64,000 bases of DNA from Tomocerus qinae (lineage: Eukaryota > Arthropoda > Collembola > Entomobryomorpha > Tomoceridae), in NCBI GenBank assembly GCA_020055645.1, contig CM034548.1:51451411-51515410 (forward strand). Direction: 5' to 3'. Position numbers and translations under genes: made by a program. Shown here in pieces: positions 51,419-63,900 of this stretch. The notes under the pieces are model-generated. The model did not search any database and had not been told where the DNA came from. It was given only the letters and a program-made list of their open reading frames with translations. Position 1 is the first letter of the stretch, and every line of letters begins with the position of its first letter.

Positions 51419-51992
51419 GTACAAGCAAAAAAATTATTTTTTTCAAGTGTCTAGTCTTCATTAATGTCATATTACTAATGTTTTTGGTCTCCTCGTACAA
51501 GCTCAAAAAATGATTTTTATCAAGTGTTTCTCTAAATAAACGTTATATTACTAAGGTTTTTGGTCTCCTCGTACAAGCTCAAAAAATTGATTTTTTTCAA
51601 GTGTATTTTTAAATAAACGTTATATTACTAAGGTTTTTGGTCTGCTCGTACAAGCTTAAATAATTGATTTTTATCAAGTGTCTCTCTAAATAAACGTTAT
51701 ATTACTAAGGTTTTTGGTCTCCTTGTACAAGCTCAAAAAATTGATTTTTTTCAAGTGTTTTTTTAAATAAATGTTATATTACTAAGGTTTTTAGTCTCCT
51801 CGTACAATCTCAAAAAATTGATTTTTTCCAAGTGTCTAGTCTTCATTAATGGTATATTACTAATGTTTTTGGTCTCCTCGTACAAGCTCAAAAAATGATT
51901 TTTTTCAAGTGCCTAGTCTTTATTAATGTTATATTACTAAGGTTTTTGGTCTCCTCGTCAAAGCTTAAAAAATTGATTTTTTAAGTGTTTCT
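51419..51992. repeat. Satellite B segment, right cassette copy 3
   Basis: Third near-identical copy of the ~0.57-kb B run seen at 35693 and 39303, with the same private variants and the same end junction. Confidence 0.9.
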
Positions 51993-54792
51993 TAAAAAGC
52001 TTAAAAATAACATTCAACAGTTTTAATTATTTTTTAACCTTGTACGAGGCAAAAAGCTTAAAAAATGATTTCCAAGAATTGAAATTCATGATTTAATACT
52101 TGTAAGAGCCAAAAAGGATGAAAAATAATTTTCAAGAGTTGAATTTTATGATTAAATACTTATACGAGCAAAAAAGCCTAAAAATAACATTCAACAGTTT
52201 TAATTATATATTAACCTTGTACGAGCCAAAAAGCTTAAAAAACAATATTCAAGAATTGAATTTCATGATTTAATACTTGTACGAGCCAAAAAGCTTAAAA
52301 ATAACATTCAACAGTTTTAATTATTTTTTAACCTTTTACGAGGCAAAAAGCTTAAAAAATAATTTTCAAGAATTGAAATTCATGATTTAATACTTGTAAG
52401 AGCCAAAAAGGATGAAAAATAATTTTCAAGAGTTGAATTTTATGATTAAATACTTATACGAGCAAAAAAGCCTAAAAATAAAATTCAAAAGTTATATTTA
52501 TTTTTTAAACTTGTACGAGCCAAAAAGCTTAAAAATAACATTCAACAGTTTTAATTGATCATTTTTTAAACTTGTACGAGCCAAAAAGCTTAAAAAATAA
52601 TTTTCAAGAGTTGAAATTCATGATTTAATTCTTGTAAGAGCTAAAAAGGATGAAAAATAATTTTCAAGAGTTTAATTTTATGATTAAATACTTATACGAG
52701 TAAAAAAGCCTAAAAATAACATTCAACAGCTTTAATTATTTTTTAACCTTGTACGAGCCAAAAAGCTTAAAAAACAATATTCAAGAATTGAAATTCATGA
52801 TTTAATACTTGTACGAGCCAAAAAGCTTAAAAATAACATTCAACAGTTTTAATTATTTTTTAAACTTGTACGAGGCAAAAAGGATGAAAAATAATTTTCA
52901 AGAGTTGAATTTTATGATTAAATACTTATACGAGCAAAAAAGCCTAAAAATTACATTCAAAAGTTTTATTTATTTTTTAACCTTGTACGAGGCAAAAAGC
53001 TTAAAAAATAATTTTCAAGAGTTGAAATTCATGATTTAATACTTGTAAGAGCCAAAAAGGATAAAGAATAATTTTCAAGAGTTGAATTTTATGATTAAAT
53101 ACTTATACGAGCAAAAAAGCCTAAAAATAACATTCAACAGTTTTAATTATTTTTTAACCTTGTACGAGCCAAAAAGCTTAAAAAACAATATTCAAGAATT
53201 GAAATTCATGATTTAATACTTGTACGAGCCAAATAGCTTAAAAATAACATTCAACAGCTTTAATTATTTTTCAAACTTGTACGAGGCAAAAAGGATGAAA
53301 AATAATTTTCAGGAGTTGAATTTTATGATTAAATACTTATACGAGCAAAAAAGCCTAAAATTAACATTCAAAAGTTTTAATTATTTTTTAAACTTGTACG
53401 AGCCAAAAAGCTTAAAAATAACATTCAACAGTTTTAATTGATCATTTTTTAAGCTTGTACGAGCCAAAAAGCTTTTAAAAAAATTTTCAAGAATTGAAAT
53501 TCATGATTTAATACTTGTACGAGCCAAAAAGCTTAAAAATAACATTCAACAGTTTTAATTATTTTTTAACCTTGTACGAGGCAAAAAGCTTAAAAAATAA
53601 TTTTCAAGAATTGAAATTCATGATTTAATACTTGTAAGAGCCAAAAAGGATGAAAAATAATTTTCAAGAGTTGAATTTTATGATTAAATACTTATACGAG
53701 CAAAAAAGCCTAAAAATAACATTCAACAGTTTTAATTATTTTTTAACCTTGTACGAGCCAAAAAGCTTAAAAAACAATATTCAAGAATTGAAATTCATGA
53801 TTTAATACTTGTACGAGCCAAAAAGCATAAAAATAACATTCAACAGTTTTAATTATTTTTTAAACTTGTAAGAGCCAAAAAGGATGAAAAATAATTTTCA
53901 AGAGTTGAATTTTATGATTAAATACTTATACGAGCAAAAAAGCCTAAAAATAACATTCAAAAGTTTTATTTATTTTTTAAACTTGTACGAGCCAAAAAGC
54001 TTGAAAATAACATTCAACAGTTTTAATTGATCATTTTTTAAACTTGTACGAGCCAAAAAGCTTAAAAAATAATAGTCAAGAGTTGAAATTCATGATTTAA
54101 TACTTGTAAGAGCCAAAAAGGATAAAAAATAATTTTCAAGAGTTGAATTTTATGATTAAATACTTATACGAGCAAAAAAGCCTAAAAATAACATTCAACA
54201 GTTTTAATTATTTTTTAACCTTGTACGAGCCAAAAAGCTTAAAAAACAATATTCAAGAATTGAAATTCATGATTTAATACTTGTACGAGCCAAAAAGCTT
54301 AAAAATAACATTCAACAGTTTTAATTATTTTTTAAACTTGTAAGACACAAAATGGATGAAAAATAATTTTCAAGAGTTGAATTTTATGATTAAATACTTA
54401 TACGAGCAAAAAAGCCTAAAAATAACATTCAACAGTTTTAATTATTTTTTAACCTTGTACGAGCCAAAAAGCTTAAAAAACAATATTCAAGAATTGAAAT
54501 TCATGATTTAATACTTGTACGAGCCAAAAAGCTTAAAAATAACATTCAACAGCTTTAATTATTTTTTAAACTTGTACGAGGCAAAAAGGATGAAAAATAT
54601 ATTTCAAGAGTTGAATTTTATGATTAAATACTTATACGAGCAAAAAAGCCTAAAATTAACATTCAAAAGTTTTAATTATTTTTTAAACTTGTACGAGCCA
54701 AAAAGCTTAAAAATAACATTCAACAGTTTTAATTGATCATTTTTTAAACTTGTACGAGCAAAAAAGCTTAAAAAATTCATGATTTAGTACTT
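51993..54792. repeat. Satellite A segment, right cassette copy 3
   Basis: Sister of 47392-51418 but shorter by roughly one 1.3-kb unit. The undisturbed equivalent of the LTR insertion site lies near 52040 (CCTTGTACGAGGC then TGATTTCCAAG). It ends in CTTGTACAAG at 54790-54799. Confidence 0.9.
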
Positions 54793-54903
54793 GTACAAGC
54801 AAAAAAATTATTTTTTTCAAGTGTCTAGTCTTCATTAATGTCATATTACTAAGGTTTTTGGTCTCCTCGTCAAAGCTTAAAAAATTGATTTTTTAAGTGT
54901 TTC
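54793..54903. repeat. Satellite B segment, deleted form
   Basis: Only ~0.1 kb of B remains: the first part of the usual right-series B run (to GTCATATTACTAA) is joined directly to its last part (GGTTTTTGGTCTCCTCGTCA). The missing middle amounts to about six monomers. Unequal exchange or deletion within the B run explains it. Confidence 0.88.
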
Positions 54904-57900
54904 TTAAAAAGCTTAAAAATAACATTCAACAGTTTTAATTATTTTTTAACCTTGTACGAGGCAAAAAGCTTAAAAAATGATTTCCAAGAATTGAAATTCA
55001 TGATTTAATACTTGTAAGAGCCAAAAAGGATGAAAAATAATTTTCAAGAGTTGAATTTTATGATTAAATACTTATACGAGCAAAAAAGCCTAAAAATAAC
55101 ATTCAACAGTTTTAATTATTTTTTAACCTTGTACGAGCCAAAAAGCTTAAAAAACAATATTCAAGAATTGAAATTCATGATTTAATACTTGTACGAGCCA
55201 AAAAGCTTAAAAATAACATTCAACAGCTTTAATTATTTTTCAAACTTGTACGAGGCAAAAAGGATGAAAAATAATTTTCAGGAGTTGAATTTTATGATTA
55301 AATACTTATACGAGCAAAAAAGCCTAAAATTAACATTCAAAAGTTTTAATTATTTTTTAAACTTGTACGAGCCAAAAAGCTTAAAAATAACATTCAACAG
55401 TTTTAATTGATCATTTTTTAAGCTTGTACGAGCCAAAAAGCTTTAAAAAAAATTTTCAAGAATTGAAATTCATGATTTAATACTTGTACGAGCCAAAAAG
55501 CTTAAAAATAACATTCAACAGTTTTAATTATTTTTTAACCTTGTACGAGGCAAAAAGCTTAAAAAATAGTTTTCAAGAATTGAAATTCATGATTTAATAC
55601 TTGTAAGAGCCAAAAAGAATGAAAAATAATTTTCAAGAGTTGAATTTTATGATTAAATACTTATACGAGCAAAAAAGCCTAAAAATAACATTCAACAGTT
55701 TTAATTATTTTTTAACCTTGTACGAGCCAAAAAGCTTAAAAAACAATATTCAAGAATTGAAATTCATGATTTAATACTTGTACGAGCCAAAAAGCATAAA
55801 AATAACATTCAACAGTTTTAATTATTTTTTAAACTTGTAAGAGCCAAAAAGGATGAAAAATAATTTTCAAGAGTTGAATTTTATGATTAAATACTTATAC
55901 GAGCAAAAAAGCCTAAAAATAACATTCAAAAGTTTTATTTATTTTTTAAACTTGTACGAGCCAAAAAGCTTAAAAATAACATTCAACAGTTTTAATTGAT
56001 CATTTTTTAAACTTGTACGAGCCAAAAAGCTTAAAAAATAATAGTCAAGAGTTGAAATTCATGATTTAATACTTGTAAGAGCCAAAAAGGATAAAAAATA
56101 ATTTTCAAGAGTTGAATTTTATGATTAAATACTTATACGAGCAAAAAAGCCTAAAAATAACATTCAACAGTTTTAATTATTTTTTAACCTTGTACGAGCC
56201 AAAAAGCTTAAAAAACAATATTCAAGAATTGAAATTCATGATTTAATACTTGTACGAGCCAAAAAGCTTAAAAATAACATTCAACAGTTTTAATTATTTT
56301 TTAAACTTGTAAGACACAAAATGGATGAAAAATAATTTTCAAGAGTTGAATTTTATGATTAAATACTTATACGAGCAAAAAAGCCTAAAAATAACATTCA
56401 ACAGTTTTAATTATTTTTTAACCTTGTACGAGCCAAAAAGCTTAAAAAACAATATTCAAGAATTGAAATTCATGATTTAATACTTGTACGAGCCAAAAAG
56501 CATAAAAATAACATTCAACAGTTTTAATTATTTTTTAAACTTGTAAGAGCCAAAAAGGATGAAAAATAATTTTCAAGAGTTGAATTTTATGATTAAATAC
56601 TTATACGAGCAAAAAAGCCTAAAAATAACATTCAAAAGTTTTATTTATTTTTTAAACTTGTACGAGCCAAAAAGCTTAAAAATAACATTCAACAGTTTTA
56701 ATTGATCATTTTTTAAACTTGTACGAGCCAAAAAGCTTAAAAAATAATAGTCAAGAGTTGAAATTCATGATTTAATACTTGTAAGAGCCAAAAAGGATAA
56801 AAAATAATTTTCAAGAGTTGCATTTTATGATTAAATACTTATACGAGCAAAAAAGCCTAAAAATAACATTCAACAGTTTTAATTATTTTTTAACCTTGTA
56901 CGAGCCAAAAAGCTTAAAAAACAATATTCAAGAATTCAAATTCATGATTTAATACTTGTACGAGCCAAAAAGCTTAAAAATAACATTCAACAGTTTTAAT
57001 TATTTTTTAAACTTGTAAGACACAAAATGGATGAAAAATAATTTTCAAGAGTTGAATTTTATGATTAAATACTTATACGAGCAAAAAAGCCTAAAAATAA
57101 CATTCAACAGTTTTAATTATTTTTTAACCTTGTACGAGCCAAAAAGCTTAAAAAACAATATTCAAGAATTGAAATTCATGATTTAATACTTGTACGAGCC
57201 AAAAAGCTTAAAAATAACATTCAACAGCTTTAATTATTTTTTAAACTTGTACGAGGCAAAAAGGATGAAAAATAATTTTCAAGAGTTGAATTTTATGATT
57301 AAATACTTATACGAGCAAAAAAGCCTAAAATTAACATTCAAAAGTTTTAATTATTTTTTAAACTTGTACGAGCCAAAAAGCTTAAAAATAACATTCAACA
57401 GTTTTAATTGATCATTTTTTAAACTTGTACGAGCCAAAAAGCTTTAAAAAAAATTTTCAAGAATTGAAATTCATGATTTAATACTTGTACGAGCCAAAAA
57501 GCTTAAAAATAACATTCAACAGTTTTAATTATTTTTTAACCTTGTACGAGCCAAAAAGCTTAAAAAACAATATTCAAGAATTTAAATTCATGATTTAATA
57601 CTTGTACGAGCCAAAAAGCTTAAAAATAACATTCAACAGTTTTAATTATTTTTTAAACTTGTAAGACACAAAATGGATGAAAAATAATTTTCAAGAGTTG
57701 AATTTTATGATTAAATACTTATACGAGCAAAAAAGCCTAAAAATAACATTCAAAAGTTTTAATTATTTTTTAACCTTGTACGAGCCAAAAAGCTTAAAAA
57801 ACAATATTCAAGAATTGAAATTCATGATTTAATACTTGTACGAGCCAAAAAGCATAAAAATAACATTCAACAGTTTTAATTATTTTTTAAACTTGTAAGA

Positions 57901-60900
57901 GCCAAAAAGGATGAAAAATAATTTTCAAGAGTTGAATTTTATGATTAAATACTTATACGAGCAAAAAAGCCTAAAAATAACATTCAAAAGTTTTATTTAT
58001 TTTTTAAACTTGTACGAGCCAAAAAGCTTAAAAATAACATTCAACAGTTTTAATTGATCATTTTTTAAACTTGTACGAGCCAAAAAGCTTAAAAAATAAT
58101 AGTCAAGAGTTGAAATTCATGATTTAATACTTGTAAGAGCCAAAAAGGATAAAAAATAATTTTCAAGAGTTGAATTTTATGATTAAATACTTATACGAGC
58201 AAAAAAGCCTAAAAATAACATTCAACAGTTTTAATTATTTTTTAACCTTGTACGAGCCAAAAAGCTTAAAAAACAATATTCAAGAATTGAAATTCATGAT
58301 TTAATACTTGTACGAGCCAAAAAGCATAAAAATAACATTCAACAGTTTTAATTATTTTTTAAACTTGTAAGAGCCAAAAAGGATGAAAAATAATTTTCAA
58401 GAGTTGAATTTTATGATTAAATACTTATACGAGCAAAAAAGCCTAAAAATAACATTCAACAGTTTTAATTATTTTTTAACCTTGTACGAGCCAAAAAGCT
58501 TAAAAATAACATTCAACAGTTTTAATTGATCATTTTTTAAACTTGTACGAGCCAAAAAGCTTAAAAATTAATTTTCAAGAGTTGAAATTCATGATTTAAT
58601 ACTTGTAAGAGCCAAAAAGGATAAAAAATAATTTTCAAGAGTTGGATTTTATGATTAAATACTTATACGAGCAAACAAGCCTAAAAATAACATTCAACAG
58701 TTTTAATTATTTTTTAACCTTGTACCAGCCAAAAAGCTAAAAAAATAATTTTCAAGAGTTGAAATTCATGATTTAATACTTGTAAGAGCCAAATAGGATA
58801 AAAAATAATTTTCAAGAGTTGAATTTTATGATTAAATACTTATACGAGCAAAAAAGCCTAAAAATAACATTCAACAGTTTTAATTATTTTTTAACCTTGT
58901 ACGAGCCAAAAAGCTTAAAAAACAATATTCAAGAATTGAAATTCATGATTTAATACTTGTACGAGCCGAAAAGATTAAAAATAACATTCAACAGCTTTAA
59001 TTATTTTTTAAACTTGTACGAGGCAAAAAGGATGAAAAATAATTTTCAAGAGTTGAATTTTATGATTAAATACTTATACGAGCAAAAAAGCCTAAAATTA
59101 ACATTCAAAAGTTTTAATTATTTTTTAAACTTGTACGAGCCAAAAAGCTTAAAAATAACATTCAACAGTTTTAATTGATCATTTTTTAAACTTGTACGAG
59201 CCAAAAAGCTTTAAAAAAAATTTTCAAGAGTTGAATTTTATGATTAAATACTTATACGAGCAAAAAAGCCTAAAAATAACATTCAACAGTTTTAATTATT
59301 TTTTAACCTTGTGCGAGCCAAAAAGCTTAAAAAACAATATTCAAGATTTGAAATTCATGATTTAATACTTGTACGAGCCAAAAAGCTTAAAAATAACATT
59401 CAACAGTTTTAATTATTTTTTAAACTTGTACGAGGCAAAAAGGATGAAAAATAAATTTCAAGAGTTGAATTTTATGATTAAATACTTATACGAGCAAAAA
59501 AGCCTAAAAATAACATTCAAAAGTTTTATTTATTTTTTAAACTTGTACGAGCCAAAAAGCTTAAAAATAACATTCAACAGTTTTAATTGATCATTTTTTA
59601 AACTTGTACGAGCCAAAAAGCTTAAAAAATAATTTTCAAGAGTTGAAATTCATGATTTAATACTTGTAAGAGCCAAAAAGGATAAAAAATAATTTTCAAG
59701 AGTTGGATTTTATGATTAAATACTTATACGAGCAAACAAGCCTAAAAATAACATTCAACAGTTTTAATTATTTTTTAACCTTGTACCAGCCAAAAAGCTA
59801 AAAAAATAATTTTCAAGAGTTGAAATTCATGATTTAATACTTGTAAGAGCCAAATAGGATAAAAAATAATTTTCAAGAGTTGAATTTTATGATTAAATAC
59901 TTATACGAGCAAAAAAGCCTAAAAATAACATTCAACAGTTTTAATTATTTTTTAACCTTGTACGAGCCAAAAAGCTTAAAAAACAATATTCAAGAATTGA
60001 AATTCATGATTTAATACTTGTACGAGCCGAAAAGATTAAAAATAACATTCAACAGCTTTAATTATTTTTTAAACTTGTACGAGGCAAAAAGGATGAAAAA
60101 TAATTTTCAAGAGTTGAATTTTATGATTAAATACTTATACGAGCAAAAAAGCCTAAAATTAACATTCAAAAGTTTTAATTATTTTTTAAACTTGTACGAG
60201 CCAAAAAGCTTAAAAATAACATTCAACAGTTTTAATTGATCATTTTTTAAACTTGTACGAGCCAAAAAGCTTTAAAAAAATTTTCAAGAGTTGAATTTTA
60301 TGATTAAATACTTATACGAGCAAAAAAGCCTAAAAATAACATTCAACAGTTTTAATTATTTTTTAACCTTGTGCGAGCCAAAAAGCTTAAAAAACAATAT
60401 TCAAGATTTGAAATTCATGATTTAATACTTGTACGAGCCAAAAAGCTTAAAAATAACATTCAACAGTTTTAATTATTTTTTAAACTTGTACGAGGCAAAA
60501 AGGATGAAAAATAAATTTCAAGAGTTGAATTTTATGATTAAATACTTATACGAGCAAAAAAGCCTAAAAATAACATTCAAAAGTTTTATTTATTTTTTAA
60601 ACTTGTACGAGCCAAAAAGCTTAAAAATAACATTCAACAGTTTTAATTGATCATTTTTTAAACTTGTACGAGCCAAAAAGCTTAAAAAATAATTTTCAAG
60701 AGTTGAAATTCATGATTTAATACTTGTAAGAGCCAAAAAGGATGAAAAATAATTTTCAAGAGTTGAATTTTATGATTAAATACTTATACGAGCAAAAAAG
60801 CCTAAAAATAACATTCAACAGTTTTAATTATTTTTTAACCTTGTACGAGCCAAAAAGCTTAAAAAACAATATTCAAGAATTGAAATTCATGATTTAATAC

Positions 60901-63900
60901 TTGTACGAGCCAAAAAGCTTAAAAAGAACATTCAACAGTTTTAATTATTTTTTAAACTTGTACGAGGCAAAAAGCTTAAAAAACAATATTCAAGAATTGA
61001 AATTCATGATTTAATACTTGTAGGAGCCAAAAAGCTTAAAAATAACATTCAACAGCTTTAATTATTTTTTAAACTTGTACGAGGCAAAAAGGATGAAAAA
61101 TAATTTTCAAGAGTTGAATTTTATGATTAAATACTTATACGAGCAAAAAAGCCTAAAATTAACATTCAAAAGTTTTAATTATTTTTTAAACTTGTACGAG
61201 CCAAAAAGCTTAAAAATAACATTCAACAGTTTTAATTGATCATTTTTTAAACTTGTGCGAGCCAAAAAGCTTAAAAAACAATTTTCAAGAATTGAAATTC
61301 ATGATTTTATACTTGTACGAGCCAAAAAGGATGAAAAATAATTTTCAAGAGTTGAATTTTATGATTAATTACTTATACGAGCAAAAAAGCCTAAAAATAA
61401 CATTCAAAAGTTTTATTTATTTTTTAAACTTGTACGAGCCAAAAAGCTTAAAAATAACATTCAACAGTTTTAATTGATCATTTTTTAAACTTGTACGAGC
61501 CAAAAAGCTTAAAAATTAATTTTCAAGAGTTGAAATTCATGATTTAATACTTGTAAGAGCCAAAAAGGATAAAAAATAATTTTCAAGAGTTGGATTTTAT
61601 GATTAAATACTTATACGAGCAAACAATCCTAAAAATAACATTCAACAGTTTTAATTATTTTTTAACCTTGTACCAGCCAAAAAGCTAAAAAAATAATTTT
61701 CAAGAGTTGAAATTCATGATTTAATACTTGTAAGAGCCAAATAGGATAAAAAATAATTTTCAAGAGTTGAATTTTATGATTAAATACTTATACGAGCAAA
61801 AAAGCCTAAAAATAACATTCAACAGTTTTAATTATTTTTTAACCTTGTACGAGCCAAAAAGCTTAAAAAACAATATTCAAGAATTGAAATTCATGATTTA
61901 ATACTTGTACGAGCCAAAAAGATTAAAAATAACATTCAACAGCTTTAATTATTTTTTAAACTTGTACGAGGCAAAAAGGATGAAAAATAATTTTCAAGAG
62001 TTGAATTTTATGATTAAATACTTATACGAGCAAAAAAGCCTAAAATTAACATTCAAAAGTTTTAATTATTTTTTAAACTTGTACGAGCCAAAAAGCTTAA
62101 AAATAACATTCAACAGTTTTAATTGATCATTTTTTAAACTTGTACGAGCCAAAAAGCTTTAAAAAAATTTTCAAGAGTTGAATTTTATGATTAAATACTT
62201 ATACGAGCAAAAAAGCCTAAAAATAACATTCAACAGTTTTAATTATTTTTTAACCTTGTGCGAGCCAAAAAGCTTAAAAAACAATATTCAAGATTTGAAA
62301 TTCATGATTTAATACTTGTACGAGCCAAAAAGCTTAAAAATAACATTCAACAGTTTTAATTATTTTTTAAACTTGTACGAGGCAAAAAGGATGAAAAATA
62401 AATTTCAAGAGTTGAATTTTATGATTAAATACTTATACGAGCAAAAAAGCCTAAAAATAACATTCAAAAGTTTTATTTATTTTTTAAACTTGTACGAGCC
62501 AAAAAGCTTAAAAATAACATTCAACAGTTTTAATTGATCATTTTTTAAACTTGTACGAGCCAAAAAGCTTAAAAAATAATTTTCAAGAGTTGAAATTCAT
62601 GATTTAATACTTGTAAGAGCCAAAAAGGATGAAAAATAATTTTCAAGAGTTGAATTTTATGATTAAATACTTATACGAGCAAAAAAGCCTAAAAATAACA
62701 TTCAACAGTTTTAATTATTTTTTAACCTTGTACGAGCCAAAAAGCTTAAAAAACAATATTCAAGAATTGAAATTCATGATTTAATACTTGTACGAGCCAA
62801 AAAGCTTAAAAAGAACATTCAACAGTTTTAATTATTTTTTAAACTTGTACGAGGCAAAAAGCTTAAAAACAATATTCAAGAATTGAAATTCATGATTTAA
62901 TACTTGTAGGAGCCAAAAAGCTTAAAAATAACATTCAACAGCTTTAATTATTTTTTAAACTTGTACGAGGCAAAAAGGATGAAAAATAATTTTCAAGAGT
63001 TGAATTTTATGATTAAATACTTATACGAGCAAAAAAGCCTAAAATTAACATTCAAAAGTTTTAATTATTTTTTAAACTTGTACGAGCCAAAAAGCTTAAA
63101 AATAACATTCAACAGTTTTAATTGATCATTTTTTAAACTTGTGCGAGCCAAAAAGCTTAAAAAACAATTTTCAAGAATTGAAATTCATGATTTTATACTT
63201 GTACGAGCCAAAAAGGATGAAAAATAATTTTCAAGAGTTGAATTTTATGATTAAATACTTATACGAGCAAAAAAGCCTAAAAATAACATTCAAAAGTTTT
63301 ATTTATTTTTTAAACTTGTACGAGCCAAAAAGCTTAAAAATAACATTCAACAGTTTTAATTGATCATTTTTTAAACTTGTACGAGCCAAAAAGCTTAAAA
63401 ATTAATTTTCAAGAGTTGAAATTCATGATTTAATACTTGTAAGAGCCAAAAAGGATAAAAAATAATTTTCAAGAGTTGGATTTTATGATTAAATACTTAT
63501 ACGAGCAAACAATCCTAAAAATAACATTCAACAGTTTTAATTATTTTTTAACCTTGTACCAGCCAAAAAGCTAAAAAAATAATTTTCAAGAGTTGAAATT
63601 CATGATTTAATACTTGTAAGTGCCAAATAGGATAAAAAATAATTTTCAAGAGTTGAATTTTATGATTAAATACTTATACGAGCAAAAAAGCCTAAAAATA
63701 ACATTCAACAGTTTTAATTATTTTTTAACCTTGTACGAGCCAAAAAGCTTAAAAAACAATATTCAAGAATTGAAATTCATGATTTAATACTTGTACGAGC
63801 CAAAAAGATTAAAAATAACATTCAACAGCTTTAATTATTTTTTAAACTTGTACGAGGCAAAAAGGATGAAAAATAATTTTCAAGAGTTGAATTTTATGAT

